Shown here in pieces: positions 25,837 through 34,956 of a stretch of DNA of 52,341 nt. Under the pieces are notes generated by a model. The model ran no database searches, was not told the DNA's origin, and worked only from the letters and a program-made list of their open reading frames with translations. Origin of the DNA: an uncultured bacterium (GTDB taxonomy: Bacteria; Cyanobacteriota; Vampirovibrionia; Gastranaerophilales; Gastranaerophilaceae); the NCBI GenBank assembly GCA_946622415.1, contig CAMOPX010000013.1, positions 1 to 52,341 on the forward strand, read 5' to 3'. The position numbers and the translations under genes are program-made. Each line of letters starts with the position of its first letter. Positions within the stretch are counted from its first letter, which is position 1.

Positions 25837-26922
25837 ATGGCAAAAGTTGTTCTTGAAAATATTTTCAAAAGTTTTGGGGATAGAAGTGTTTTAAAAGATA
25901 TAAACTTAACGATAGAAGACGGTGAGTTTGTTGTACTTGTCGGTGCTTCAGGATGCGGTAAATCCACACTTTTAAGGCTTATTGCAGGATTAGAGCACCA
26001 AACAAGGGGAAATATCTATATTGATGATAAACTTGTAAACAATGTTTCACCAAAAGATAGAGACATAGCCATGGTTTTTCAAAGTTACGCTTTGTACCCT
26101 CATTTGACGGTTAAAGAAAACATAGGTTTAAGTTTAAAAATAAAGCACGTTCCAAAATGCGAAATAGAAAGAAGAACATGTCTTGCTGCCGAAATATTGA
26201 AGCTTGATGAATACTTAAATTCAAAACCAAAAGAACTCTCCGGCGGTCAAAGACAACGTGTTGCTTTGGCTCGTGCAATTGTCAGAGAGCCGAAGGTGTT
26301 TTTAATGGATGAACCTTTGTCCAATTTAGATGCCAAATTAAGAAGCGAAATGCGTGCAGAGATTAAAAAACTCCACAAAAAATTAAATACCACCTTTATC
26401 TATGTTACGCATGACCAAACGGAAGCTCTGACTATGGGTGATAAAATCGTAGTTTTAAACAAAGGAAATATTCAACAGACAGGTACTGCCGATAATATCT
26501 ATAACCATCCGAACAATGTCTTTACGGCAACATTTATGGGTGTAAATCCTATGAATATTATAGAAGCGCAAATTAAAAACGGTCTTATCACGTTCGGAAA
26601 CATTGCAGTTGATATAGAAAATTTATCCGTTCCGATAAATGACAGACAAAACGTGCTTTTAGGCGTCAGACCCGAAGATATTGTATGCGAATCAAGTCCC
26701 CTGTATCCTTTTAACATAATAAAATTCTCTGCAAACACTACATTTGAAGAAAATTTGGGCAACATTAAAAACCTCTATTTCAAACTGGGTAATAAAGAAT
26801 TTTGTTCATCCGTATCGTCAAAAACAATCTGTAAACCGGTTATGAATTTTTCGATTAATCCTGCATCTTTACATTTTTTTGATACTGAAACAGGTGAATT
26901 ATTAAACAAGTATTCTAAATAA
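25837..26922 (+). CDS. ABC transporter ATP-binding protein, MalK/UgpC type
   Basis: A 361-residue ATPase of the carbohydrate importer class. Walker A is GASGCGKST, the signature is LSGGQRQRVALARAI, Walker B is VFLMDEPLSNLD and the switch is YVTHDQTEA; a Q-loop (MVFQSYALYPHL) is present. The C-terminal 120 residues form the MalK-type OB-fold (VLLGVRPEDIVCE). MalK-like ATPases often serve several sugar permeases, which would explain why no permease or binding protein is nearby. It follows the pseudokinase by 21 bases and so is probably on the same transcript. Its 3' end overlaps the convergent mnmD-like gene by eight bases. Confidence 0.92.
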   Translation: MAKVVLENIFKSFGDRSVLKDINLTIEDGEFVVLVGASGCGKSTLLRLIAGLEHQTRGNIYIDDKLVNNVSPKDRDIAMVFQSYALYPHLTVKENIGLSLKIKHVPKCEIERRTCLAAEILKLDEYLNSKPKELSGGQRQRVALARAIVREPKVFLMDEPLSNLDAKLRSEMRAEIKKLHKKLNTTFIYVTHDQTEALTMGDKIVVLNKGNIQQTGTADNIYNHPNNVFTATFMGVNPMNIIEAQIKNGLITFGNIAVDIENLSVPINDRQNVLLGVRPEDIVCESSPLYPFNIIKFSANTTFEENLGNIKNLYFKLGNKEFCSSVSSKTICKPVMNFSINPASLHFFDTETGELLNKYSK

Positions 26923-27709
26923 CACTATTACCTTTTTTCTTTTTTATAAAAGCACTCAATGTAATAAGAGGGGATTTTTCAATTTCTTTTTTTCTGTTGT
27001 TTAATATTTGAAGAGAATTTAGGGAAAGGTCTTTATCTTTATATGTGATTGCGGATTTTGTATTCAACGCTTCAATTTCAAAATCGGATAATTTGTTTTT
27101 TATTAAATCAGAGTTAAAACTTGCTATTGTTCCTATATATTTATCGTTTTTGATTGTTTTTCCGATAGTGATTCCTGTTTTATTCAAGGCGTTTAATACG
27201 GGTTTAGAGTGGTTATATGTAACATAAATTCCTTCTTTATCAAGCAGATTTATAACTGCAAAAATGAAATCCTCGCTCCACAATTCGGGTTGTTTGTACG
27301 GCGCAAAACCGTCATGGAAAATTATATTGTATTTTTTATTCAGGTTTTTTACTGTTTTTCTCGCATCTTCAAAATAAAAATGAATAAAATCGGGATTTTT
27401 TAAATTTTTTTCAATAATTATATTCACGGAATCAGAGTATTCGTATTTATATGAATTTTTTGCAAGAGCTTCGTCGATTTCAACACAATCAATAAAATCA
27501 ATATTATTCAAATATTCTATCGCCGTTTTTGTATTGTAGCCGATTCCATAGCATATATCCAAAATTCTCGGATTTTTAATATTTAATACAGGTTCAACAA
27601 ATTTTTCATACGCTTCTGTTTTAGCACCGAATTTTGAATGATATATTTCATCCAGTTCAACGTTATATAAACCCAAAGAACCGTCTCCCGTGATAAATGT
27701 TCTTATCAT
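26915..27709 (-). CDS. mnmD: MnmD-like tRNA methyltransferase (DUF752)
   Basis: A 264-residue SAM-dependent methyltransferase of the stand-alone MnmC2/DUF752 type, which completes the mnm5 modification of tRNA wobble uridine. The SAM motif is RILDICYGIGYNTKTA (48-63). CVEIDEAL is the acidic loop, and the family hallmark DGFAPYKQPELWSED lies near 132-146. It lacks the FAD oxidase half of MnmC, as in other bacteria with the split form. It starts three bases after the rpoD stop, so it is probably co-transcribed with the sigma factor gene. Its 3' end overlaps the ABC ATPase gene. Confidence 0.85.
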   Translation of the reverse strand: MIRTFITGDGSLGLYNVELDEIYHSKFGAKTEAYEKFVEPVLNIKNPRILDICYGIGYNTKTAIEYLNNIDFIDCVEIDEALAKNSYKYEYSDSVNIIIEKNLKNPDFIHFYFEDARKTVKNLNKKYNIIFHDGFAPYKQPELWSEDFIFAVINLLDKEGIYVTYNHSKPVLNALNKTGITIGKTIKNDKYIGTIASFNSDLIKNKLSDFEIEALNTKSAITYKDKDLSLNSLQILNNRKKEIEKSPLITLSAFIKKKKGNSVI

Positions 27710-27712
27710 AAA

Positions 27713-28756
27713 TCAGTTATCTAAACCTATATAGTTTTTTAAATCCACGGAAAAATTTTTATCTTTGCATAATTTTTTGAGTTTTGCGATTGCCCTTGTT
27801 TCGATTTGGCGTATTCTTTCTCTCGAAACATTATAAATTGAACCGATTTCATCAAGAGTTTTTTTGCGTCCGTCATTATTTAATCCGTAACGCATAATCA
27901 GGACATCTCTTTCTTTGCTGTTTAATTTATCGAGCATGTGTTTAATGTCTTTTAATAAATTATCCTGAGTAACTTTTGTATCAGGTGTATCATGGGTTTC
28001 ATCAACAATAAAATCCCCGATTTTAGATGTATCATCTTTTTGATTAACGGGAGTTTCAATAGAAATTGTACCTTGCGAGCTTTTCATTAAAGCGGTTAAT
28101 TTGGAAACAGACATATCCAATGCAGACGCTATTTCATCTTTTGTCGGAACTCTGTTTAATTTTGTTGATAACTCTATTGTGGTTCTTTTTATTTTACTCA
28201 AGGTTTCTATCATATGCACAGGCAGACGAATCATTCTCGATTTATCCGCAATTCCTCTTGTTATTGCTTGTTGAATCCACCATGTCGCATAAGTTGAAAA
28301 TTTGTAGCCTTTTGTGTAATCAAATTTTTCTGCCGCCTTCATCAAGCCCAAATTTCCTTCCTGAATTAAATCAAGAAAGGATAGACCTCTGCCTATATAT
28401 TTTTTTGCAATAGAAACAACTAATCTTAAATTAGCATTTATTAAAGTTTCACGAGCTTTTTGCGAACGTTTTTCTTTTATTTGTCTCGCCGCTTCCAATT
28501 CTTCTTCAAAACTCAGAAGAGGAATTTTACCTATTTGTTGAAGATATATTTTAACCGAATCATCAGCTATTGCGGATTTGTAATCTTCTTGGTGTTTTGT
28601 TTGACGCGTGTCAATTTCTTCTTCACTTGTATCTTCGGTATCAATATTACTTTCTATTTCCAAAAGAGTATCTTCATCCAAATCGTCATACAAAAAATCG
28701 CTTCTTGTATCCGTGTTTTTTTCAGATAAAGTCTTTTCTTTTATTTTTTCCTTCAT
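27713..28756 (-). CDS. rpoD: Primary-type sigma factor RpoD/SigA
   Basis: A 347-residue sigma-70 family protein. After an acidic N-terminus come region 1.2 ([18 protein letters not shown]), region 2 ([37 protein letters not shown]), region 3 ([15 protein letters not shown]) and region 4 ([13 protein letters not shown], with the helix-turn-helix [20 protein letters not shown]). Region 1.1 is short. Presence of region 1.2 and the full region 2.4/4.2 favours a group 1 factor; group 2 cannot be excluded. GGAGAGG lies just before the ATG at 28756; a TTG at 28768 overlaps that site and was rejected. TATAAT stands about 23 bases upstream. Confidence 0.92.
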   Translation of the reverse strand: MKEKIKEKTLSEKNTDTRSDFLYDDLDEDTLLEIESNIDTEDTSEEEIDTRQTKHQEDYKSAIADDSVKIYLQQIGKIPLLSFEEELEAARQIKEKRSQKARETLINANLRLVVSIAKKYIGRGLSFLDLIQEGNLGLMKAAEKFDYTKGYKFSTYATWWIQQAITRGIADKSRMIRLPVHMIETLSKIKRTTIELSTKLNRVPTKDEIASALDMSVSKLTALMKSSQGTISIETPVNQKDDTSKIGDFIVDETHDTPDTKVTQDNLLKDIKHMLDKLNSKERDVLIMRYGLNNDGRKKTLDEIGSIYNVSRERIRQIETRAIAKLKKLCKDKNFSVDLKNYIGLDN

Positions 28757-28778
28757 TTTCCTCTCCAAAGATAAAGTT

Positions 28779-28809
28779 ATTATACTATATTTTTGAGATT
28801 TTATCTTAA
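28779..28809 (-). promoter_or_regulatory. Candidate promoter of rpoD
   Basis: On the minus strand TTAAGA (28809-28804), a 19-base spacer and TATAAT (28784-28779). It overlaps the end of rlmB, so rpoD can be expressed separately from it. Confidence 0.4.
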
Positions 28810-29559
28810 ATTTGTATTTTCTTTAATTTTAATTTGTCTTTTTGCTTCATATAATATTACTGCTGTAGCATTTGAAACATTAAGAGATTCAAAATCGGAT
28901 TCCAATTTAACGGTAAAATCTGCTTTGTTTAAAATTGTTTTGGATATACCTTTTCCCTCTGAACCCATAACAACGGCAAAATTCATATCCGTATAATCAA
29001 TTTCATAATAATTATCTTTGGCATCCATTTTTGTTGCAATTACCCAGAAGTCGTTTTTCTTTAATAAATCAATACTACCCGAAAGACTGGTTGTTTTTAT
29101 AACAGGAATGTGGTTTATGGCACCGGAGGAAATTTTTTCAACCGTTGCATTAAGAGGGCAGCTTCTGTGATTTGAAATTAAAATTCCGTCAAAACCCGCA
29201 GCAACAGAGGTTCTTATTATTGAACCAAAGTTATATGGGTCTGATACACCATCCAGTATAACGAGTTTTTTAAAGCCGTCCTTTTTTATTGCAAGAAAAT
29301 CTTCCAAATCAATATATTCAACGGGCGAAACCGAAGCAACAACTCCTTGAAAATTTGGTCTTTCTTCAAAATATTCATAAAATTTATTTAAAGAAGTTTG
29401 ACTTATAACAATTTTATTTTCTTTTGCAAGTTCGACTATTTTTTTCATCCTGTTATCAAAAGAAAAATTTTTCTGAATGTAAAGTTTGTTTATTCTTTTT
29501 GCATTTTTTAACAATAGTTCGTATATTGGATTTTTCCCGTAAATAAAGTTATTTTCCAT
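28801..29559 (-). CDS. rlmB: TrmH/SpoU family rRNA methyltransferase, RlmB type
   Basis: A 252-residue SPOUT methyltransferase that methylates the 2'-OH of a guanosine, probably in 23S rRNA. The N-terminal substrate-binding domain opens with [12 protein letters not shown]. The three SPOUT motifs are present: [28 protein letters not shown] and [14 protein letters not shown] longer reading would start at GTG 29580, but AAAGAG eight bases before the ATG at 29559 and the usual N-terminus of the family favour the shorter one. It is divergent from the pilus gene and lies upstream of rpoD. Confidence 0.92.
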   Translation of the reverse strand: MENNFIYGKNPIYELLLKNAKRINKLYIQKNFSFDNRMKKIVELAKENKIVISQTSLNKFYEYFEERPNFQGVVASVSPVEYIDLEDFLAIKKDGFKKLVILDGVSDPYNFGSIIRTSVAAGFDGILISNHRSCPLNATVEKISSGAINHIPVIKTTSLSGSIDLLKKNDFWVIATKMDAKDNYYEIDYTDMNFAVVMGSEGKGISKTILNKADFTVKLESDFESLNVSNATAVILYEAKRQIKIKENTNLR

Positions 29560-29672
29560 ATTTTTATCTCTTTTTATCACCTTTTTATTGTATATAATTG
29601 TAAATTAATTTTCAAATTAACAATTATTATTGTATGATAAAATTATAGATAGGGAAGTTTAAGTAAAAATAT

Positions 29673-31475
29673 ATGGTATTACCGTTTTTAGATAGTTTAT
29701 TATCAAAAGGAAAAGCACATAAAGAGGTCGTTGGTATAGCCGTTACTCCCGGTCTGGGTTTAGAAGTTGCGGTTATAGACAAAAATACTAAAGTCGTAAA
29801 ATCTTACGGCAGAAAAAAACTTGACTACGATATATCAAGGAGAGAAATAACCGATATAGGTCAATTTAAAATAGCCCTCGGCGAATTGTTGAACCAAATG
29901 GATATTATAAAATCCGCACAAACATTGGCATATTTGGTACTGCCTAATGTTTATTTTGATTTTATAGAGCTTCCTGCAGGTTCCGCAAATGAAGAAGTAA
30001 AAACGGCAATTTTATCGGAAGCCGAAGAATTTTTCATATTTAAACGTGAAGAACCGGTATCGGGCTTCGCTCCGGTACGCAATATAAACACTGCCGAAAG
30101 AACAAAATATGTTTATTCATCATTCCAAAAGGAACAAATAGACAATTTAAAAGCCGCAGTTGAGGATTGCGGGCTCAAGTTGATAGGTATAGAAACTAAT
30201 TATACCGCAACTTTAAGAGGTTTATATACGGCAGGTTTATTGGATGACGTAATTCTTGAAGATTCTCAATGGACAGCAATGCTGATTAACACAAACAGCT
30301 TTGTTATGTTCAAAATGGAAGGTAAAGAATTAATCGGACACCTCGAAGTTCCTCTTGCCGTACGTGCATATTCTGTTGAAGAATCATATGAAGCTATCAT
30401 TTCTAACGCTACACAAATACTTGACGACTATCAATCTTCAAAACTATACATAATAAGCCAAGTTGATGAAATTTCAGCTGATATTATTAAACGTAAAATG
30501 CGTTTTAATAACGAAATAATAGCAATCGAATCAAATAAATTTGCTAATTCTAATCAACTTATGGAAGTAAAATCCGCATTGGATTTTAACGAAGCAAATT
30601 CATTAACTCCCGCAGTTATCGGTGCAACAAATTTAAGCTCTGATTTCGGTTTAATTTTGAATGTATTTTCAGATGATATTAATTCAAGTCTGGGAGTTTA
30701 TTTTACAACCGAGTTATTCGGACAAAAGGTTGATGTTACAAGCTCCCTTGTGACTCAACTCGGAATTATATTAATAGTATTATTGGCTCTTATATTCGGC
30801 GGAGTATATTTAGGTGTAGGCGCAATCAATACAGAATACAAAAAAACCATAGAAACAACCGAAAATGAGATTAGGAATGTAGAAGCGCAAATAGAAGCTG
30901 CTTCTAAAAACGGTGACAAAGAAGAAGTTAATATCAATATGGAAATTGATAAAGTTGCGGAAGCGAATATCGCAGCCATCAATTTTTATGATTCTATTGC
31001 GACAGACATTCCAAAGAATGTTTGGTTAACCGCATACTATAACAAAAACGGTACACAAATTGCAGTCAGAGGTATTGCCGAAAACATTGCGGACGTCTAT
31101 GAATATTACAAAAATTTGAGAATTGTGTCACCGCAATCCGACCTTAAATTAAACGAGTTAAAAGTATTGGCAAATGATGCCATAAACGGAAATAACAACC
31201 AAAACAACAATTCTTCACAAGACGAGAATGCAAACAAATTAAACGACAAAATTATATCCAGTCTTTTAATAGATGAATCCGACAGACTATATAGTTTTGA
31301 AATTATGAATACACAAATGAACACAGGGGTGGTAACTCTTAGAGATGAAACTCAAATTATTACGGCACCCTCTGCTTCATCTGCTGAAAATTCGGAAGAA
31401 GGAAATGTTGAAGAGGTTTCTCAACAAATGAAACCTGCAAGAAAACGTAAGGTAAAAAATGGAAAAGTTAATTAA
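29673..31475 (+). CDS. PilM-PilN fusion, type IV pilus assembly
   Basis: A 600-residue protein. Residues about 15-320 follow the PilM actin-like fold (GIAVTPGLGLEVAVIDKN, VLPNVYFDFIELPAGSANEEVKTAIL, GLKLIGIETNYTATLRGL), although the phosphate-binding loop is divergent. One membrane helix follows near 358-380 (LGIILIVLLALIFGGVYLGVG), then a coiled coil and a ferredoxin-like region (VWLTAYYNKNGTQIAVRGIAENIADVYEYY), which is the PilN layout. The tail is Asn/Ser-rich and basic. PilM and PilN normally are separate proteins that bind each other; here they are one chain. The pilO-like gene starts inside its 3' end. Confidence 0.82.
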   Translation: MVLPFLDSLLSKGKAHKEVVGIAVTPGLGLEVAVIDKNTKVVKSYGRKKLDYDISRREITDIGQFKIALGELLNQMDIIKSAQTLAYLVLPNVYFDFIELPAGSANEEVKTAILSEAEEFFIFKREEPVSGFAPVRNINTAERTKYVYSSFQKEQIDNLKAAVEDCGLKLIGIETNYTATLRGLYTAGLLDDVILEDSQWTAMLINTNSFVMFKMEGKELIGHLEVPLAVRAYSVEESYEAIISNATQILDDYQSSKLYIISQVDEISADIIKRKMRFNNEIIAIESNKFANSNQLMEVKSALDFNEANSLTPAVIGATNLSSDFGLILNVFSDDINSSLGVYFTTELFGQKVDVTSSLVTQLGIILIVLLALIFGGVYLGVGAINTEYKKTIETTENEIRNVEAQIEAASKNGDKEEVNINMEIDKVAEANIAAINFYDSIATDIPKNVWLTAYYNKNGTQIAVRGIAENIADVYEYYKNLRIVSPQSDLKLNELKVLANDAINGNNNQNNNSSQDENANKLNDKIISSLLIDESDRLYSFEIMNTQMNTGVVTLRDETQIITAPSASSAENSEEGNVEEVSQQMKPARKRKVKNGKVN

Positions 31476-32037
31476 AGATAATATTGTAATAATTGCTCTT
31501 GTTATATTAGCGATTATAGCGGGCGGCTATTATACGTACAATATCATTACGGAAACATCAAGCAATTATACCGCAGCCGAAGAAAAGAAAACAACACTGC
31601 AAACCAAAAAAGACCAACTTGCACAACAACTTGCAGCTAATAAAAAACGTGAAGAACAATTAGAAACAACATCAAGCAGCGGAAAAGTTATATATGAAGT
31701 TTCAGGCGAACAATTTTCACCTGAGGCATCTTTCGGTATTATGTTTGAAAACGTATTATCAAACATAACAAATAGCGGTGTCAGAATTCGTTCTATAGAT
31801 TACAACTATCAACCCGCAGATGACACTATTTTATTAACTAATATACCGGGATACAACGCATGCGAACTTTCTTTTATTACGGTTTCAAATTACACTCAGC
31901 TCCAAGCTTTGTTTAAAAATATTGCAAAAGAAAAATATTTAAGCAGTATTAATGAAGTGTTTATTGAGCCATATGACAAAGATAAAACAATACTGATTTC
32001 TAAATTTAAAATAAGATTGTATACAAAAACTATTTAG
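31459..32037 (+). CDS. pilO: PilO-like type IV pilus assembly protein
   Basis: A 192-residue bitopic inner-membrane protein: a short cytoplasmic start, a membrane helix near 8-28 (IVIIALVILAIIAGGYYTY), a coiled coil (TTLQTKKDQLAQQLAANKKREEQL) and a small periplasmic alpha/beta domain (ELSFITVSNYTQLQALFKNI). This is the PilO plan. It overlaps the PilM-PilN gene by 17 bases, and AAGG in that gene acts as ribosome binding site. With PilN it would form the alignment complex between inner membrane and secretin. PilP and PilQ are not in the window. Confidence 0.8.
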   Translation: MEKLIKDNIVIIALVILAIIAGGYYTYNIITETSSNYTAAEEKKTTLQTKKDQLAQQLAANKKREEQLETTSSSGKVIYEVSGEQFSPEASFGIMFENVLSNITNSGVRIRSIDYNYQPADDTILLTNIPGYNACELSFITVSNYTQLQALFKNIAKEKYLSSINEVFIEPYDKDKTILISKFKIRLYTKTI

Positions 32038-32096
32038 TCTTGTAAACATTGTTTTTTGTGATAATCTATTCATGTTATATTTTTTAGGAATTTAAA

Positions 32097-32318
32097 ATGA
32101 TAAAAACTATTTATGTAATACAGATAATTTCAGCAGTTTTGAGCGTTTTTTTAATATTACTCCACTCTCCGAAAGGTGACGGGATGGCTGCTATTGGCGC
32201 TGCAAGCCAATTATTTTCATCACAAAAATCAACCGAAAAAGGTTTGAATAAAGTTACATACTTTTTTGTCGGTATTTTTGTTTTGACATCATTCTTATTA
32301 GGATTTATTTTGAAATAA
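32097..32318 (+). CDS. secG: Protein translocase subunit SecG
   Basis: A 73-residue protein with two membrane helices (YVIQIISAVLSVFLILLHSP and VTYFFVGIFVLTSFLLGFIL). The loop between them carries GDGMAAIGAASQLFSSQKSTEKGLN, the conserved SecG core. It is the accessory subunit of the SecYEG channel. AGGA lies eight bases before the ATG. It is 59 bases after pilO and four before the next gene. Confidence 0.93.
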   Translation: MIKTIYVIQIISAVLSVFLILLHSPKGDGMAAIGAASQLFSSQKSTEKGLNKVTYFFVGIFVLTSFLLGFILK

Positions 32319-32322
32319 TTTT

Positions 32323-32679
32323 ATGAATAAAAAAGATAATACTATTGTAATTTATTTTGATGCATTATTGAAAAATAATGAAAATGAAAATGTAAAAGAT
32401 TCCGAATTAAAAGCAAAAAAAGGAATAAGAGAATTTTTGGAAACGATACACGAATTTTATCCGAACATTTATTTGTATTCCGATAGAGATTCAAAAGTAG
32501 CCGAAAAAATTTTGAAGGATAATAACGCAATAGAATTTATCAGCAGTATTGATAATGTTAAACACAGATCAGATATATATATTGAAAAATTTACGGTAAA
32601 ATTTAACGATACGTCTGAAGCTGCAGTTAAGTTTTCATCGGTATTGGAAAAAACTGTTGACTTTTTAAATCAGGAATAA
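32323..32679 (+). CDS. Small unknown protein, faintly HAD-like
   Basis: A 118-residue protein. The opening NTIVIYFDALLKN, then KKGIREFLETIHEFYPNIYLYSDRDSKVAEKIL, recalls the first strand and the S/T-strand of small HAD phosphatases, but the second aspartate of DxD is missing and no later motifs follow. It may be a non-catalytic relative or unrelated. It begins four bases after secG, has no good ribosome binding site of its own, and is convergent with the glyoxalase-like gene. Confidence 0.6.
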   Translation: MNKKDNTIVIYFDALLKNNENENVKDSELKAKKGIREFLETIHEFYPNIYLYSDRDSKVAEKILKDNNAIEFISSIDNVKHRSDIYIEKFTVKFNDTSEAAVKFSSVLEKTVDFLNQE

Positions 32680-32688
32680 AAATTTAAA

Positions 32689-33069
32689 TTAATTCTTTTT
32701 TTCAATTAATTCAATACTGTTTCCGTCGGGATCGTTTATAAATGAAATTCTTGTATTAATTTCTTTTATATAAACAGGCTTAAGCTCCCAAGAATATCCG
32801 AACTGTTTTATTTTTTCCGTGATTTTATCTAAATCTTCGCATTCAAAAGCAAAATGCCCAAAGGCACTTCCTGTTTTGTATCCATTTTCCGGTATTGAAT
32901 CATTTATTGTAAGTTCAATTTGTGTATTCGTATTTGTATCGGTTAAATATTGCAAATAACAATCTTCAAGACGTATTCTTTCCGCTTTTTTAAGACCTAA
33001 AAAGTCGCAATAAAATTTTATTGCTTCGTTTTCATCCTTTACACGTATCATTGAATGCAGAAATTTCAT
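32689..33069 (-). CDS. gloA: Glyoxalase I-like VOC protein
   Basis: A 126-residue vicinal oxygen chelate protein. Four likely metal ligands are in place: His5 (FLHSMIRV), Glu in QIELTIND, His in GHFAFECEDL and Glu in NSIELIEKK. Spacing matches lactoylglutathione lyase (GloA), which converts the methylglyoxal-thiol adduct; length is typical of the small bacterial type. Because many Vampirovibrionia-like bacteria may lack glutathione, the thiol is uncertain. It starts eight bases after the stop of the gene upstream. Confidence 0.85.
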   Translation of the reverse strand: MKFLHSMIRVKDENEAIKFYCDFLGLKKAERIRLEDCYLQYLTDTNTNTQIELTINDSIPENGYKTGSAFGHFAFECEDLDKITEKIKQFGYSWELKPVYIKEINTRISFINDPDGNSIELIEKKN

Positions 33070-33077
33070 TACTTTCC

Positions 33078-33356
33078 TTAAAACGTATTTACGTTTTCCA
33101 ACATAAATCTATACATTTGAGCTTCGTTCACTTCTTCTTTCGGTTTATTTTTTTCTCTTTCAAGACGCTCAATTTCCTCTTTTGTTTCGGATTTTAATTG
33201 AACAAGAGGTGTGTCCTTATCTTTGTTAAAGAAATTCCATTTAAAACCGTCAATCAAACCGTACTCGGTTTCGGTTTTATAGGTGCCAAAATTAACCGCA
33301 TGGGCCATCGTGATGCACAATAAAAATATTGGTAATATTAAAAATATCTTTCTCAT
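33078..33356 (-). CDS. Small secreted protein of unknown function
   Basis: A 92-residue protein with a clear signal peptide (MRKIFLILPIFLLCITMAHA). The mature part of about 72 residues has an aromatic N-terminal half (NFGTYKTETEYGLIDGFKWNFF) and a charged helical stretch rich in Glu and Lys. No family is recognised. It lies between two other minus-strand genes, 36 bases after the one upstream and eight before gloA, so an operon is likely. Confidence 0.7.
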   Translation of the reverse strand: MRKIFLILPIFLLCITMAHAVNFGTYKTETEYGLIDGFKWNFFNKDKDTPLVQLKSETKEEIERLEREKNKPKEEVNEAQMYRFMLENVNTF

Positions 33357-33392
33357 ATCTAAATATTACCACTTTTTATTAAAAAATTAAAG

Positions 33393-34202
33393 TCATTTTT
33401 TTGCCCAAAAGCGTTTTTCTTTCGTTTCTATTCTTATATTTGCAAGCTCGCAATCGTCATAATCAACATATTGTGTTTGAAAAAGATTCTGTCCTGTAGT
33501 AATCGTGAGTTCGTTTGTTTCATTTAAAATATTTTTCGGCACAATAAGTTCAATATTATCGCCATTCAATTCTACTGTTCCTATTTTTATACCGTTTACT
33601 TTAACGGTCATAGGGCTAGAATATGCGCTATGAATTCTGTTTTGACCGGCTTCTTTTGCCTTCTTTGTATCCAGTCCTATTATTGTACCTATTTTTACAA
33701 CAACATCAGAAGATGGCGACAGGGCGGGCATTTTAAAAGTTTGATTATATGATTCACCTTTTGCGGTCAATCTGAAATCACTGCTGTTTGCGGAATTTGT
33801 TGAAAACATATTGTCACCCAAGTGAATTATGCCTGAACTTATTTGCAAATCAAAGGGGTTTGATTTTTCTATGCCTAATTTGAGCGGATTTTTTAATACA
33901 TTATTATCAACAGTCAATGAAAACACCTTATAGCCGTCATGTTCTACAAACAAAACGGTCTTATCTTTTATATCAACATTCAACTTAAAAACACCGTTTT
34001 CATCAGAATATGTCGTATAATTTAACTCAGGTATTGAAATTTTAGCGTTTGAAAGCGCATTTTTGGTTTTTGAATCTATTATTTTATTGTTGTTATTGGT
34101 TGCATATTCATCCACTCTGCCTGTAATTACTTCGGCATTGGAAATATTAAAAGAACCCGCCAATACACAAATGAAAAACAATATATATAAAATTTTATTC
34201 AT
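33393..34202 (-). CDS. Secreted protein with a carboxypeptidase-regulatory-like domain
   Basis: A 269-residue exported protein. The signal peptide is MNKILYILFFICVLAGSFNISNA. Residues about 40-100 read like a CarboxypepD_reg/CNA-B-type beta-sandwich (ISIPELNYTTYSDENGVFKLNV, VLFVEHDGYKVFSL), a domain often found in surface and transport proteins. The second half has beta-strand patterns with a carbohydrate-binding look (IHLGDNMFS, MTVKVNGIKIGTVELNGDNIEL), but no named family. A GTG two codons upstream overlaps the ribosome binding site; AGAGG five bases before the ATG at 34202 fixes the start. Confidence 0.72.
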   Translation of the reverse strand: MNKILYILFFICVLAGSFNISNAEVITGRVDEYATNNNNKIIDSKTKNALSNAKISIPELNYTTYSDENGVFKLNVDIKDKTVLFVEHDGYKVFSLTVDNNVLKNPLKLGIEKSNPFDLQISSGIIHLGDNMFSTNSANSSDFRLTAKGESYNQTFKMPALSPSSDVVVKIGTIIGLDTKKAKEAGQNRIHSAYSSPMTVKVNGIKIGTVELNGDNIELIVPKNILNETNELTITTGQNLFQTQYVDYDDCELANIRIETKEKRFWAKK

Positions 34203-34265
34203 TTTCACCTCTTTTTTAGAAGTTTAAATGATTAAAATAAAAATAACATTACAAAAAAGTATAAT

Positions 34266-34300
34266 AAAAAATGTTCCTGCATAATGCAGGAACATTTTTT
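34266..34300. terminator. Strong intrinsic terminator after the LysM gene
   Basis: AAAAAATGTTCCTGCA (34266-34281), loop TAA, TGCAGGAACATTTTTT (34285-34300): a perfect 16-bp stem with T-runs on both strands. It lies just downstream of the LysM gene (minus strand). Confidence 0.92.
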
Positions 34301-34313
34301 ATCTGATTTATAA

Positions 34314-34880
34314 TTATAATTCTTGAGAAACGGGTATTATTAATTCCTGACCTATACTTAATGCTGCAGGATTTTTAATGTTGTTTACTCTTTGAATTTC
34401 ATTTATTTTTTCTTCGCTATACTTGCCATAAAAACGATATGCAATTCCATTTAAGGTATCGCCTTGTTTAACAATGTATTTTTGTTCTGCTGTTGTAGGA
34501 GCAGCTTCACTTGCCGCTGCAGTTGTTTCGCTGATAACTTCAACTTTAGATGCTTTAGGAGTAAGCTCTTTATCTCTTGTAGACATTGAGAAAACAGATA
34601 CCATAAGAGTGATTAAACTCATAAATAAAACACCCGCAACAAATCCCATTGAAAGATAAACAATCGGAGAACGTTGTGAGGAAAGTTTAGCCACATTACG
34701 TACCTTTTGCATACCCTTTTGAGCACCACCCCATAATAAATCCAATTCTCTTGACTTTGCGGCTTTATAGTATTGCGTAAGTTGAGCTCTCGTGCTTTTT
34801 CTTTCAGGTTTTGCAAGGCTGGCCAAAACGCCCATTTTCTCTTTCGTTAGCCCTGATCTGTGTAATGTTGAACCTTTCAT
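34314..34880 (-). CDS. Membrane-anchored LysM protein
   Basis: A 188-residue protein. The N-terminal 70 residues are basic and would be cytoplasmic; one membrane helix lies at about 72-98 (SPIVYLSMGFVAGVLFMSLI). A Thr/Ala/Glu-rich linker leads to a LysM domain at about 134-184 (YIVKQGDTLNGIAYRFYG, NIKNPAALSIGQELIIP), which binds N-acetylglucosamine-containing glycans. It probably anchors to or senses peptidoglycan from the inner membrane. No catalytic domain is attached. It has its own terminator and lies downstream of the XRE gene. Confidence 0.87.
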   Translation of the reverse strand: MKGSTLHRSGLTKEKMGVLASLAKPERKSTRAQLTQYYKAAKSRELDLLWGGAQKGMQKVRNVAKLSSQRSPIVYLSMGFVAGVLFMSLITLMVSVFSMSTRDKELTPKASKVEVISETTAAASEAAPTTAEQKYIVKQGDTLNGIAYRFYGKYSEEKINEIQRVNNIKNPAALSIGQELIIPVSQEL

Positions 34881-34956
34881 ATGTCACCTTATTTAATAGT
34901 CTCGTATAGCATGTTACAAAGAGTTCAACATAAAGTCAACAGAGTTTTTTAAAGTT

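Noticed and set aside
28460-28809. Several plus-strand frames of 60-90 codons opposite rpoD
   Set aside because: They are mirror frames of the acidic rpoD N-terminus, rich in Phe and Ser, with no ribosome binding site.
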